From the NCBI GenBank assembly GCA_029844215.1, contig CM056733.1, positions 9,173,501-9,237,500 of the forward strand: DNA of 64,000 nucleotides, given 5' to 3'. The notes under the pieces were generated by a model. The model saw nothing but the letters and a program-made list of their open reading frames with translations. It searched no databases and was not told where the DNA came from. The translations under genes were made by a program, and so were the position numbers. The DNA comes from Przewalskia tangutica (lineage: Eukaryota; Streptophyta; Magnoliopsida; Solanales; Solanaceae). This document shows, piece by piece, positions 11,762-24,499 of the stretch. The stretch's first letter is position 1; each line of letters starts with the position of its first letter.

Positions 11762-13766
11762 TCACACGACTGCCCGGCCCATAATCGTGCCTTACCCGCA
11801 CCCAAGTAGTCATACATCAGAGTAATCAGCGGAATATAAAAACAAGACATGAAACAGTTGTAAAAAGAGACACAGTTTTATGTGAGAAAAAGTCGCCTTT
11901 CGGCATATATACATAAACATAGTTTTTGCAGCTACATCCCAACTGCATAACAGACTACAGCACTTAAGAAAGTAAATAACTATGGCGGACAGGCCCGCCA
12001 TACCCCGATCGCACAAAACTAACTACAACAGGAGATCATACCAAAAGTAGAGCCTCCGAGAAGATGGAGCTCCCGACACCAACGTAGAGATCCTAAGGAT
12101 GTGGATCTAGCACTCGCCGCCCTTACCGCGCATGACGCAGCCTCAAGGAGGTCGATAACAGTACTAAGTATGCGAAATCAGAAAGTACTTATATGAAAAC
12201 ATATCATTTTTAAATCGGTTTACATATATGTATGAAACAACCAAGGTAACCGCACATAGTGCCACATCATAAACAAGAGCAACAATAGGTAAATCAGAAT
12301 GTCTTTTCTAGGCCGCGAATGATCGGGCAAGGCCAAGTGCCCATAGTATCATTATGCATGCCTAATCTCGACTCCGCGACCGCATAGTCACACATGCACT
12401 GCATGAGGTATTCCTCGCGACGGGGTAGCTAACCCTGCACTACCGACTCCCGCACCGCATAGTCTCAATAGACCGCATAGTCATACAGACCGCATAGGGC
12501 ATCCCTCATCGCTAAAACACCGAATGATCAATCACGGAACTCCCGCACTCGCGTAGTCACACGCATCGCATAGGCCGATAGACCGCATCAAGGTGGCAAG
12601 CCCTCGATAATAAGTCAAGGGGTAGGTGATATAATAACAAAGACAACAGACTTACCGCTTAGCAACGTAAGCACGCAAGAATGACCCCTTTCACAAAGAT
12701 ACAAGACACTAACACAGTAGCATCATAATATGTCTACTTATCAAACAATCTTACTATACTTAATGTAAATCAATACAAGTCTTTTATAAACAAACAAGTA
12801 AACAGTTCCTTTTATCTTTCTTAAGTTGTTATACCTAACTTCCCATAAAGATAGTATAACTCTTAAGCTTTTGTTTTAAAAACCAGATATTTCTCTTCTA
12901 TTAAAAATGATTCAGTATTCTTTTGAAATGCATCAGGGTTCTTATTATTCAGGCTTAAGTCAAAAGACATTGCCGTAGTTGTTATTCGTGCTTAAGTCAA
13001 AAGACATTGCCGAGTTATTATTCAGTTAAGACATGTACGTCGACCGTACTATATATATATGTTAAAATATCATGCTTAGGAAGAATCACATACCTTCTCG
13101 GCGAAAACCTCCTGCCAAGTTGAATATGTCGCACGCAGAGAATCAACCTATAATACCAATACGCCTATCAACGCTCTGTGATCAGATCAGAAATGATTCT
13201 AAGCAGAGGGTTCTCTATTCTATGGAAATTTGGGCAGCACTTCCTACCCTAAGTTATACACTTCATCAGAAAAACAAATTCTAGGTGAGTTCATTCTATT
13301 ATTCTTCTTTAAACCCTTCTATTGTGATAACAGTTCAATTCTATTCTGTAATATTCTTCTAAGTAATTAATACTTAATTCTATACTTCTACAGTATGTAT
13401 TCTTTAATACAAAAGAGGGTTAGGATTATTTACCTCAGTAAGCCCAATAATATCCTAGATATAAGTCGATCCGAGCAAGGCTTAGCTCCTAAGTTGACGC
13501 TCCGATAGCTCCAAGGAAACCTTAGTTCTTCACAACTTCTACAAAGTACTAAGGGATTTGGGCTAGGGCATTTTGGGCATTATAACAATACTAGAAGGCA
13601 ACTTTTCTACCAAGGGAGGGGGTAGATTTCGCCAGGCTAGGGAGGGTTGCCTCGCCAAGCTCACTCAAAGGGGGTGTTTTGGATGAAAAAGGCTCAAGGG
13701 AGAGGAGAGGATTTCAAGACTTGGAAAGCTTGTTTGTGGATGAAGAACTCTTCATCACAAGAGGGG

Positions 13767-13774
13767 TATTTATA
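13767..13774 (-). promoter_or_regulatory. Probable TATA box of the B2 3' LTR
   Basis: TATAAATA in the conserved context CTTGACCTATAAATACC on the minus strand. Confidence 0.65.
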
Positions 13775-13943
13775 GGTCAAGGGATGGCCTACCAATGGCC
13801 AAGATTATGCCAAGTGCAAGGCAAGTGTAAGGTCAAGATTAGGGCAAGTGTACCTAGCCAACTTGCACACAAAATATCCTACCAACTACTTGACAAAATA
13901 AGCCACTACATTCGGCCATATAGACGCCTCACGTCCACCAATT

Positions 13944-13967
13944 GGAGGGTGACAAGTGTCACCCTCC
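13944..13967 (-). promoter_or_regulatory. U3 inverted repeat (best copy)
   Basis: Arms GGAGGGTGACA and TGTCACCCTCC pair perfectly over 11 bp with a 2-bp centre. Copies in B3 and in 39909-42371 have a single change in the right arm (TGTCGCCC). Confidence 0.6.
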
Positions 13968-14180
13968 CATTGGCCCAAAGTGTTTCGTCTCTCGGAAAAA
14001 TCCGCAAAAATTAGAAATGGCATAGCCGGAATTTATCCTACGCGAGTTGTGTAAAACGTTTCGTTGGAAAACGATTCTTTTAATGAGTTGTGCCCAAAAA
14101 AACGTCCCAATGCCTACTTTAAGGCTAAACTTTCATACGTACGCCCTCACGTACATACTCTGGAAATACGGGGTATAACA

Positions 14181-14215
14181 TTCTCCCCTCCTTAGAAACA
14201 TTCGTCCCGAATGTT
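14181..14215 (-). other. Polypurine tract and hairpin of B2
   Basis: Tract next to the LTR, then AACATTCG (14197-14204), a 3-nt loop and CGAATGTT (14208-14215). Confidence 0.85.
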
Positions 14216-14229
14216 CCTTCCCAAGACAG

Positions 14230-16364
14230 TTAACGATAAGATTCCTCATAACTTAAACAGTTGCAAATGCCACACACGGCCACAGAACAACACTTAGGCA
14301 TAAACGATAATGAAGATTTACAAGTAGGAAAGTGAATTACCTGGAGGTGTGGGGAATAGGTGAGGTACTTCATGTCCTCCTCGCCTTCCCACGCCATCTC
14401 CTCTCGAGCTCGTTCCGCCACAAGACTTTGACGGAAGCCACGTCCTTGGTCCGCAGACGTCTAACCTGACGATCGACTATCGCTATGGGAATCTCCTCAT
14501 ACGATAACCCCTCGGTCACCTGGACATCGTCAATCGGGTGTACCCTAGATGGATCCCCGATACACCTCCTCAGCATAGAAACATGAAACACCCGGATGCA
14601 CTGCCTCCAGATCGGACGGCAGATCCAACTCATAGCAACCTTGCCTACCTCGGACAATCAAACGACCCAATGTACCTGGGCCGAAGCTTCTTCTTCCCGA
14701 ATCTCATCACACCCTTCATGGGTGACACCTTTAGGAAAACCCAATCATGAACCTCGAACTCCAGATGCCGACGACGATGATCTGCATATGACTTCTGTCG
14801 ACTCTGAGCTGTCAGCAACCTCTCCTGGATAAGCTTCACCTTATCCATCGTGACGCACCAAATCTGGTCCCACTAATCGCACTCGCCCACATCGAACCAG
14901 CCTATAGGCGATCTGCACTTCCTCCCATACAAGGCCTCATAAGGCGCCATCCGAATACCGAGGTAGCTATTATTGTATGCAAACTCAACTAGAGGCAAAT
15001 GATCCTCCTGCCTACCCTCGGTCAATAACACAGCTCGCAAAGATATCCTCAAGAGTCCGGATAGTGCGCTCGCTGTCCGCCTGCTCGTGGATGGAATGCG
15101 ATTTCGTGCTCACTCGCCCCTAAACCCTTCTCGAAAGACCTCCGAGTTAGCCAAACCGGGCTCCTCATGCGATATGATCGAAATAGGGACTCCATGCACC
15201 GACGATCTCTGATGTAAAGTCCGCATAATCCTCACCAAAAGTCGCCCTAACGGGAAGAAAGTGGGTTGATTTCACACCGCCGACGATAACCCATATAGAA
15301 TCATGTCTCTAAGTGCGAGGTAATCCCGCGATGAAGTCCATGTTGATTACCTCCCACTTCCGTGTCGGGATCTCTATCGTCAGAATAAACCACCGCACCT
15401 CTAGTGCTCTACCTTCACTCGCCGACAAAGACGCATCGAGCTACGAACTCGCAACGCCCCTCTTCAAGCCATCCCACCAATACACGATCTAAGGTCGTGG
15501 TACATCTTGGTCGACCACGGATGGATAGAGTAACGCGTTGTGTGCTTCCCAAGAACTCGCCAAGTCCTCAAACATCCGAACACACAACTCGCTCAAACCT
15601 TAGCACCCCATCGTGCTACCTCAAAAGGACCCTTCCTCACGAAGAGTCAGATCACGATAACGTGTCAAAATCGATCCTCGAATCGCCTCTTCACCTCCTC
15701 GACGATGGAAGACTCGGCAACCTCACGAACTCGAACCCCATCGCTATCGTAATCAATCAAACGGACACCAAGGCTCGCTAATCGATGCAAATCACGAACC
15801 ATGCCCTCTTCTCCTGCCGCACTGATAGCTACCCATGGACCTACGACTAAGGCATCCGCCACAACATTGGCCTTCCCCGAGTGGTACAGATATCAACATC
15901 GTAATCCTTAAGCAACTCTAACCACCGTCTCGCCGTAAGTTCACCTCCTCTGGCCGAAGATATACCTGAGGCTCTGTGGTCCGTATAAATATCCACGAAC
16001 CCCATACAAATAGTGCCTCCAGATCTTCAAAGCGTGAATCACCACCGCCAACCTAAGTCACGCGGGTAGTTCTCCGTGTTTCTTCACCGTCGGGATGCAT
16101 ACGCTATAACCTTGCCATGCCGCATCAACACATATCCCAACCCGATGCCCGACGATCACAATACACGACATAACCGTCGACCTCCGGAAGAGTAAGAATG
16201 GGGCGTCCGCCTCCTTCAAAGAATCGAAACCCCGCCACAAGCATCACCATCAAACTTAGCCGCTTTCCGAGTCACCTAGTCAATAGTGCGTAGATAGAAG
16301 AAAACTTCTCCACGAACCGATAATAACTCGCAAGGCCCGTAAAATCGCGAACCTTCGCTTGAGT
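14230..16364 (-). pseudogene. pol: pol 3' half of B2: RNase H to chromodomain
   Basis: The clearest chromodomain of the window is at about 14340-14500 on the minus strand. It reads IPIAIVDRQVRRLRTKDVAS then VKVLWRNEL, followed in another frame by WEGEEDMKY. Upstream are RRCIGDPSRVHPIDDV and the integrase C-terminal domain (SPMKGVMRFGKKK, 14645-14780). The integrase core lies at about 14900-15400, with its N-terminal zinc-binding part at about 15400-15700. The RNase H end (GKANVVADAL equivalent, about 15860-15890) and RNase H proper (to about 16260) follow. The first RNase H aspartate codon is kept (TGTGAT, near 16155). The segment ends at TGAGT (16360-16364), where B3 interrupts RT. Many small indels prevent any long frame. 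Confidence 0.75.
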
Positions 16365-18769
16365 TGTCACGACTGCTCGGCTCGTGGATCGTGCCTTACC
16401 CGCACCTGCGCCATACATCGTAGAAAATCAGCGGAAATATAAAACAAGCATGAACGCTTGAAAAAATGGGACACGCTTATCTGATGAAAAGCTTGCCTTT
16501 CAAGATATATAAATAACCCAAGTTTTGCTACATCCCAACTGCATACTCAGACTACGCACTTCTGGAAGTAAACAACTATGGTGGGACAGGCCCCGCCATA
16601 CCCCGAATGTACAAAACTATCTACAATACAGGAGATCATACCCAAAAGTAGAGCCTCGAGAAGATGGAGCTCGACACCAACGCAAAGATCCTAAGGATGT
16701 GGATCTAGCACTGCCGCCTTTACTCGCAGATGAACGCAGCCCCAAGGAGGTCAAGATAACAGTACTAAGTATGCGAATCAGAAAGTACTTAAATGACAAC
16801 ATATCATTTTTTAAAATCGGTTTACATATATGTATGAAACAACCAAGGTAACATCGCATAGTGCCATCATAAACAAGAGCAACAATAGGTAAATCGTAAT
16901 GTGTCTTTTCTAGGTCGCGAATGATCGAGCAGGCCAATTGCCCGTAGTATCACCATGCAAGCCTAATCACGACTCGTAGTCCGCATAGGCCACTCACATA
17001 GGCCCGCATAGGTATATAACCCCGCATCGAGGTAGCTACTCCTCGCATCGCCCCGACTCGTAGTCCGCACGGCCACATGTAATCGCATGAGGTATAACCC
17101 CGCACACTAACCTCGAACTCCCGTAGTTCGCATAGGTCCCTTGGACCCGCATGAGGTATTCTCGAATCATGGTCCTGCATCACCGAGTCTACCCCGCATC
17201 GGAGGGTCACTTTAACCCCTGCATATGTCAAGAGGTGAGTGATATTACACTAACATAATACTATCGTTAAACAACATAAGCACAACAAGAATACTCTCTT
17301 ATACAAACGTTACAAGACACTAACACACATAGCATCATATCATGTCTACTTATCAAACCATCTTATTATTCTTTTCACAAATCAATATAAGTCTGTTATA
17401 AACACATAGGTAAACTCCTTTTATCATTCTTAAGTGGTTATACCTAACTTCCCATAAAGCTAGTATAACTCTTAAGCTTCTGTTTTAAAAACCAATTAGT
17501 TCTCTTCTGTTAAAAATGATTCAGTATTCTTTTGAAATGCTTTCAGATCCTTATTATTCAGGCTTAAGTCGCAAGACATTGCCGTAAGTATTATTCAGGC
17601 TTAAGTCAAAAGACATTGTCGTAGTTATTATTCAGTTAACACATGTACGTCTACCGTACTACATATATATTTTAAAATATCATGCTTTAGGAAGAATCAC
17701 ATACCTTCTCAAATAAAACCACCGCCAAGTTGAATATGTCGCGCAGAGATTCAACCTATAATAGTCGACACGCCTATCAACGCTCGCACTACTCAAAACA
17801 GTTCTAAGCAGAGGGTTCTCTATCCTACGGAAAATTGGGCAGCACTTCCCTACCCGGTGAGCTACTCAAGTCTACTGTGAAAATAGTCCTAAGTAAGTAC
17901 AGTTTGATTATTCATCTTTTAAACCCTTCTACTGTGATAACAGTTCAATTCTATTCTTTAATATCCTTCTAAGTATTTATACTTATTTCTATACTTCTAC
18001 AGTATGTATTCTCTAATTACAAAAGAGGGTTAGGATTATTTACCTCGGTAAGCCCAATAATATCCTAGATAAAAGTCGATCCGGAGCAAGGCTTAGCTCC
18101 TAAGTTGTACGCTCCGATAGCTCCAAGAAAACCTTAGAAGTTCTTCACAACTTCTACTAAGGACTAAGGGATTTGGGCTAGGGTATTTTGGGCATTATAA
18201 CAATACTAGAAGGCAACTTTTCTACCAAGGGAGGGGGGGTAGATTTCGGCTAGGCTAGGGGGGGGGGGAGGTGTGTTGGACGAAAAAGGCTTAAGGGAGA
18301 GGAGAGGATTTCAAGACTTGGAAGGCTTGTTTGTGGATGAAGAACTCTTCATCACAAGAGGGGTATTTATAGGTCAAGGGATGGCCAACCAATGGCCAAG
18401 ATTATGCCAAGTGCAAGGCAAGTGTAAGGCCAAGATTTGGGCAAGTGTACCTAGCCAACTTGCACACAAAATATCCTACCAACTCCAAGACAAAATAAGA
18501 CCTTCAATTCGGCCCTATGAACGCCTCACATCCATCAATTGGAGGGTGACAAGTGTCGCCCTCCCGTTGGTCCAAAATGTTTCGCCTCTCTAAAAATCCG
18601 CAAAAATTAGAAATGACATAGCCGAATTTACCCTACGAAAGTCGTGGAAACGCTTTGCCGGAAAACTATTCGCTTTGTGAGTTGTGCCAAAAAACGCCCA
18701 AGGCCTAAACTTTAAGGCCAAACTTTTAGACGTATTCCTCACGTACATTCTCCGAAATACGGTATAACA
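16365..18769 (-). repeat. 3' LTR of B3
   Basis: 2405 bp from TGTCACGACTGCTCGG to a damaged TATACCG end (minus TGTTATACCG). The first 900 bp differ from the mate 32679-35147 at many CAG/CTG-centred spots. The later part is clean, and at 17840-18230 it matches the partial LTR 37919-39809 better than its own mate. Confidence 0.88.
18364..18371 (-). promoter_or_regulatory. Probable TATA box of the B3 3' LTR
   Basis: TATAAATA on the minus strand in the same context as the other B LTRs. Confidence 0.65.
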
Positions 18770-20132
18770 TTCTCCTCCTTAGAAAAATTCGTCGAATGTT
18801 CCTTCCCAAGACAGATAACGATAAGGTTCTTCATAACTTAAATATTGCAAATGCCACACACGGCCACAAAAACAACACTTAGGCATAAACGATAATGAAA
18901 ATTTACAAGTAGGAAAGTGAATTACCCGGAGGTGTGGGGAATAGGTGAGATACTTCGCCTCATGTCCTCCTCGCCTTCCCACGTCATCTCCTCCTCGAGC
19001 TCGTTCCGCCACAAGACTTTGACGGAAGCCACGCCCTTCGTCCAGACGCCTAACTCGACGATCGATTATCGCTATGGGAATCTCTCATACGATAACCTCG
19101 GTCACCGACATCGCAATCGGTGTACCTAGATGGATCCCCGATACATCTCTCAAAGATAGATACGTGAAAACCGGATGCACCGCCTCCAGACGGACGGCAG
19201 ATCCAACTCATAGCAACCTTGCCTACCTCGCGACAATCAAACGCCCAATGTACTGGGTTGAGTTTCCTTCTTCCCGAATCTCATCACACCCTTCATGGGT
19301 GACACTTTAGGAAAACCCAATCATGAACTCGAACTCGGATGCCGACGACGATGGTGCATATGACTTCGCCGACTCGAGCCGCCAAGAACCTCTCCCGATA
19401 AGCTTCACCTTATCCATCGCTCACGCACCAAATTTGGTCCCACTAACTGCACCTCGCCCACATCGAACCAACCTATAGGCGATCTGCACTTCCTCCGATA
19501 CAAGGCCTCATAAGGCGCCATCTGAATACTGGAGTGGTAGCTATTATTGTACGCAAACTCAACTAGAGGCAAATGATCCTCTCAGCTACCCCTGAAGTCA
19601 ATAACACAGGCTCGCAGCATATCCTCAAGAGTCTGGATAATGCGCTTCGCCGTCTGTGCGTGGATGGAATGCGATTTCGAGCTCACTGCGTCCCTAAACC
19701 CTCCGAAAGACCTCCGTAAGTTAGTCAAATCGATCCTCTGTCGATATGATCGATATAGGGACTCCATGCGATCGACGATCTCTGATATATAGTCCGCATA
19801 ATCCTCACCGAAAAGTCGCCCCGACGGAAAAAGTGGGCTGATTTCACCGCCGACGATAACCCATATAGAATCATGTCTCCTCCGAGTGCGAGGTAATCCC
19901 GTGATGAAGTCCATGTTGATCACCTCCCACTTCCGTGTCGGGATCTCTATCGCTCAGAACAAACCACCGTGCCTCTCGTGCTCTACCTTCACCGCCGACA
20001 ACACGGCACCGAGCTACGAACTCGCAACGCCCTCTTCAAGCCATCCCACCAATACACGGATCTAAGGTCGTGGTACATCTTGGTCGACCACGGATGGATA
20101 GAGTAACGCTACCGTGTGCTTCCCAAGAACCT
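18770..20132 (-). pseudogene. pol: pol 3' part of B3: integrase core and chromodomain
   Basis: The best preserved integrase core start is minus 19923 downwards: MINMDFITGLPRTRRRHDSI then WVIVGG. MDF carries the first acidic residue of the DDE triad. The core end IIQTLEDMLRACVIDF is at about 19590-19660, with the last glutamate region garbled (HAQTAKR for HPQTDGQAER). The C-terminal part and chromodomain (about 18900-19300) are present but broken. The PPT region at 18770-18815 has lost bases: the hairpin reads AAAAATTCGTCGAATGTT. The reading frame stops at the C1 insertion (AACCT, 20128-20132) and resumes at AACTC (29116-29120). Confidence 0.78.
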
Positions 20133-20779
20133 TGTCACGACCAACCCGCCCGTGGATCGTGCCTACCCCGCACCCTAGTGATACAACATCGAGAAAATCA
20201 ATAAATAAAAACATGAACATGATTTAAGAGAAAATATAAATAAACAGTACAACCAAACCAGTTGCCTTCATCATAATACATACATACCCGAACAGTTATC
20301 ATTTTTACAAACCCCGCCACAACAAAGCAATGACTCTAAGATTTTACAACAGCTATGACGGACAGTATTCCCGCCATACCCACGAATGTAAAAGAATCTA
20401 CTGCACTTGTGGTAACATACCAAAAGATAAGCCTCAAGGAACGGAGCTTCCCAATACGCCGAAAGGTGATCCTAAAAGGGGATCGACCGATGTACCTTTT
20501 ACTCATGCAGATTGAACGCACTTCAAGGAGGTCAAGATAACAGTACCAAGTATGTGAAATCAGAAATATCAAATGAAATCATAATAGTCTATATAAAGCA
20601 GAGACATGTATGATAACCAAACTACGCTCACAACATAGAAGCGCCATGTCAAGTCGTGACTCACGCCTCAAAGTCATCCTCCCGCCTGTGGAACTTCTTC
20701 CTCACCGCCAGCCTAGGTACAAATCATGTGATACGATAATGTGTCTCGCCATCTTATGGACCCAATATAGAAACGTGGA

Positions 20780-21112
20780 ACACATTCCTGATGAACCGTA
20801 GTCATGAAATACATTCCGGATGAACCTGAGTCAAGTGATATACATTCTGGATGAACCGGTAGTCGAGTGAAATACATTCCTGATGACCCAGAGTCGAGTG
20901 AAATACATTCTCGGATGACCCAGAGTCGAGTGAAATACATTCCTGATGACCCAGAATCAAGTGAAATACATTCGGATGACCCTAATCAAGTGAAATACAT
21001 TCGGATGACCCGGTAATCAAGTGAAATACATTCCGGATGACCTTGAATCAAGTGAAATACATTCCGGATGACCCAGAATCAAGTGAAATACATTCGGATG
21101 ACCTTGAATCGA
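20780..21112 (-). repeat. About 29-bp sub-repeats in the C1 3' LTR
   Basis: Roughly eleven copies of a unit with the core GTGAAATACATTC(C)GGATGA. The mate LTR has a similar array at 26490-26765 with about nine or ten copies. C2 has no such array at the equivalent place. Confidence 0.85.
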
Positions 21113-23023
21113 GTAGAACACGCTTTGCACAACAAGGCTATTACACGTAACATGGTCAAGTTTCATAACAACAAGCATAAGCAAGTTACACACGACTCAA
21201 GGTACTTTCATTTTATGTCAAAGTCCGATTTTAACCTTAAAGTACTACGTCCTAAATTCCTTTTTGATCCATTTCTTTTACAAAGGTCACCCGATACCCG
21301 TAGTATAAAATTGGAGTGACTAACATTGTTAAGTAAACCAAAATGCTTTCCTTTGTAAAATCAAGTAACAACCTTATTTTCCAAACGTTCAAGTTTGCCT
21401 AATTTCGAATGCTCAAGTTTCTCATTTTAGAAAAAGGTTTCGTAGTTCATAGTTTTAGTCCTTTAAAACATAATTCTCCTTTAAACGTTTTGAGAAACAT
21501 ATGTCTTATATGTGAGTAGGTTATTCTTGTTTATAATCAATCTTATTAAGCAGCCATGATCTAGGAAATGTAATATCATTTTGTCTCATCTTAGCTTCTA
21601 TGCAGATGGAGGTTTCTACTGGTTTTAATAATACTTCATTAGTCAATACATTTTCCTTTTATTAACGCTGCAGTGGTTTGTCGATACACATTCTGATTTC
21701 CGAAATCAGTAAAACATTCTTAAGCCGTTATACCTAACTTCCCATAAAGCTAGTATAACTCTTAAGCTTTAAAAACCCAAGTACTACTCATTCTTTCAAA
21801 ACGATTCATAAATCTTTTGAAATACTTCAAGTTCTTTATTAACACATATCAAGCCAGTTATTATTCAAATCAGTTACCTTTTAGAAACCACAAAGTATTT
21901 GCTTATCCACATAAAGCTATTATAACCGACTTCCCATAAAGCCGTTATAACACTTTATGTTTTAAACCAATCAAATACATTTAGCACATGTGACGCTCAC
22001 CGCACTACATAGTTCACACATATCATGCTAGAAGAGATAGGAAGAGGTTCACGTACCTCGCGAAGATTATCGACTAATAGCAAAAGCTCCAAGTACCTCA
22101 AACCGCTACTCCTGCTAAGTACCAAGCCATACGTAGTACTTCGACCTATAGAGGCCACAAAGCGCCTATTAATATCTTTAGATCCCGACGTAGAATATTC
22201 TACGTAAAATTCGGCAAAGACTTCCCGCAACAACAGAAATCTCCTCCTCTCTATCGAGGCCGCTACCAAGCCAACCAGTGGGGTTAACACGTCTAACCGG
22301 ACGTGTACAATTCTACTACATAGTAATGTTACACAAGTCTACTGTAATACAGTCCTATGTAATTACAGTTCAGTTCTCTTCTTTAAATTCAGGCTTAAGT
22401 CGCAAGACATTGCCGTAAGTATTATTCAGGCTTAAGTCAAAAGACATTGCCGCACAACTATGTTTAGTTCTATATATAGTATACTTAACTATATACTCCT
22501 ACAACATGTAATTTCCAATTACAATGTAAGGTCAAGAATGTTTACCTCGATAAGCCCAAAATTATCCGAGTTTATACGTCGATCCCGAGCAAGGTTTAGC
22601 TCCTACTCCGCGCTCCGACCGCTCCAACCAACCCTTAGAAGTTCTAACCAACTTCTACTAATAACTTCAACAACGGGTGAAGATTTACTTAGGGTTTCGT
22701 TTTTGTGACTGAGGGAAGTATAATAGTATTTTTTGGGCTTTTGTAAAAAGGGTACTTTGGAAAGTACTACAAGGTATTTGGCTAAAGTATTTTGGGCATT
22801 ATAACAATACTTGGAGAGTATTTCTATACCACAAAAGGGGGTATTTACGAGACAACTATGCTGTGGGTACCCCACAAGAAACACCACAGCGGGAGGAGGT
22901 GGCTCTCGCCAAGGGCTCTCAAAGGGGAGGGTGTGGTGGACGAAAGCTCAAGGAGAGGGAGTATTTTGAGACTTAGTTAGATTGCTCAAGTTTTTGGATG
23001 AAGAAAGTCTTCAACTAGAGGGG

Positions 23024-23031
23024 TATTTATA
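23024..23031 (-). promoter_or_regulatory. Probable TATA box of the C1 3' LTR
   Basis: TATAAATA after CTTGACC on the minus strand, the same context as family B. Confidence 0.65.
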
Positions 23032-23434
23032 GGTCAAGTGAAGGCCAACCAATGGCCAAGATCCATCCAAGTGTTAGGCAAGTGTAAGGTCAAGATTAAG
23101 CCATGTGCAACCTTATCCATCTACCCAAAATATCCTACCTACTCCTTGACCAAAAACAATGCACAAAAAACGTGTCAATCTTCCCACTTTCGTCCGTCCA
23201 CTCCTTCCAATTAGAGGGTGACAAGTGTCGCCCTCGTTGGTCCAAAATGTTTCGCCTCTAAAAATCCGCAAAAATTATAAATGACATAGCCGGAATTTTC
23301 CTACGAAAGTCGGAAACGCTTTCAAAAACGACTCTAATCGGGTGTTGTGTACAAATTTCGAAACTAGCCAACTTTAAGGCTCAAATTATAATACGTACGC
23401 GCTCACGTACATACTCTGGAAATACGGGGTATAA

Positions 23435-24499
23435 TCCTCTCCTTAGAAACATTCGTCCCGAATGTTCCTTCTCAAGACGGATAACGATAAAGTTCTTCTA
23501 ATAAGTTGCCAACGCCACAACTGGCCACGAAACAACACCTGCACGCAAATACTTATATCCAAGTCCACGAGGAAACACCTCTAACATCACAAACTTTTGT
23601 CACTTTGCCGTGAGGTTCTAGTGTCACTCCGGCGACCCAACAAATGGTACCGGACTACATGCGATTCCTGAGGTCTAAAATATACATCCTTCGCACCTTC
23701 TCCCTTTACAAGAAATGATCATATCTATGCTCGCAATACATGCTCGCCTCTACCCTTACTCGTCGTACTCTTCTCGAACTCTTGAACTCTTCCAGTATAC
23801 GTACCACACTTCAGTTATCGCTTCAGTTCTCCAAACCTTGGAGTCACCACCTCCAACTTGGTTATCTTACTAGCCTCAATCTTCCTTAAGGCCGCTTCCG
23901 GCCTTCACGATCCGCCTGTGCCGAACATATCCACGAACTCATACGATGGTCATCTAAACTTGGGCCTAGCACCCTCGTGACTCTACCGGGCGGAACCACC
24001 CAGAGCCGACCCCACCTCATTCCGGCCACGGTTGACACGCAACACGCCCTCAACCCGAGCCTCACACGCCGACTCTCTCGTTTCGATCCGAACAACCTTG
24101 CTAAATCACATCCTGAAAGATACCACTTTCATTTACCCACCCCAGATCCTTATCACACAATATATTCTATGCATAAAATGCACTCTGACAAGGATCACTC
24201 GCAAAATCTTGTACTCAAGACGGACTTACATCTAAGGTCTCAAATGTAATATTATAAGGTTCATCACTTTCTCACCCCGTGCTTACCCTTTTCCCCAACC
24301 AGTTCCTAAATCACATTTTAGCACAAAGCTATCCGAACATAACACTTAACACATTAACATAACATCAAAACATACAAGCCTCTAGATGGTTAAGGATATA
24401 CACGGCTACCGCCCACTCTAATCATAAGTACGCCTGCGCAGGCATAATCGCAGGCGCGGATGAACTCGCCATCGATCCGCAGGCCGCGCTAAGCCGCCG
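23435..24499 (-). other. 3' noncoding module of C1 with PPT hairpin
   Basis: A purine tract (minus, 23435-23446, shortened) and AACATTCG / CGAATGTT arms at 23448-23466 lie next to the LTR. The remaining 1 kb has no coding frame I can recognise and corresponds to 60916-61690 of C2. It takes the place that pol occupies in family B. Confidence 0.7.

Larger units (their letters stand above)
11762..14180 (-). repeat. 3' LTR of B2
   Basis: 2419 bp. The inner end is TGTTATACCCC (minus, 14180). The outer terminus is damaged, reading TCACACGACTGCCCGG instead of TGTCACGACC. The copy agrees closely with 39909-42371. Local losses at CAG/CTG-containing spots set it apart from that mate. Confidence 0.88.
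20133..23434 (-). repeat. 3' LTR of C1 (family C)
   Basis: About 3.3 kb. The inner end is damaged (GGGGTATAATCC where GGGGTATAACATT is expected), so the border is uncertain by a few bases. It contains a 29-bp sub-repeat array (20780-21112), a CATAAAG/CTTTATG inverted repeat (21935-21959) and the tandem 38-bp pair (about 22385-22455). The part nearest its minus-strand start, from about 22385 to 23434, resembles family B LTRs; the part at 21330-22250 resembles family A. Confidence 0.88.

Noticed and set aside
13679..14014. Conserved small protein starting MDEKGSRERRGFQDLES, present in several copies
   Set aside because: It recurs because it lies in the LTR R/U3 region on the strand opposite to transcription. 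It overlaps the TATA box and the inverted repeat, so conservation is explained by the LTR.
20780..21112. CRISPR-like array with 29-bp repeats
   Set aside because: Head-to-tail monomers without unique spacers, inside a family C LTR.
23886..24249. Host gene in the region between C1 gag and its 3' LTR
   Set aside because: No recognisable domain in any frame. The region is colinear with the noncoding module of C2 on the other strand of the window.
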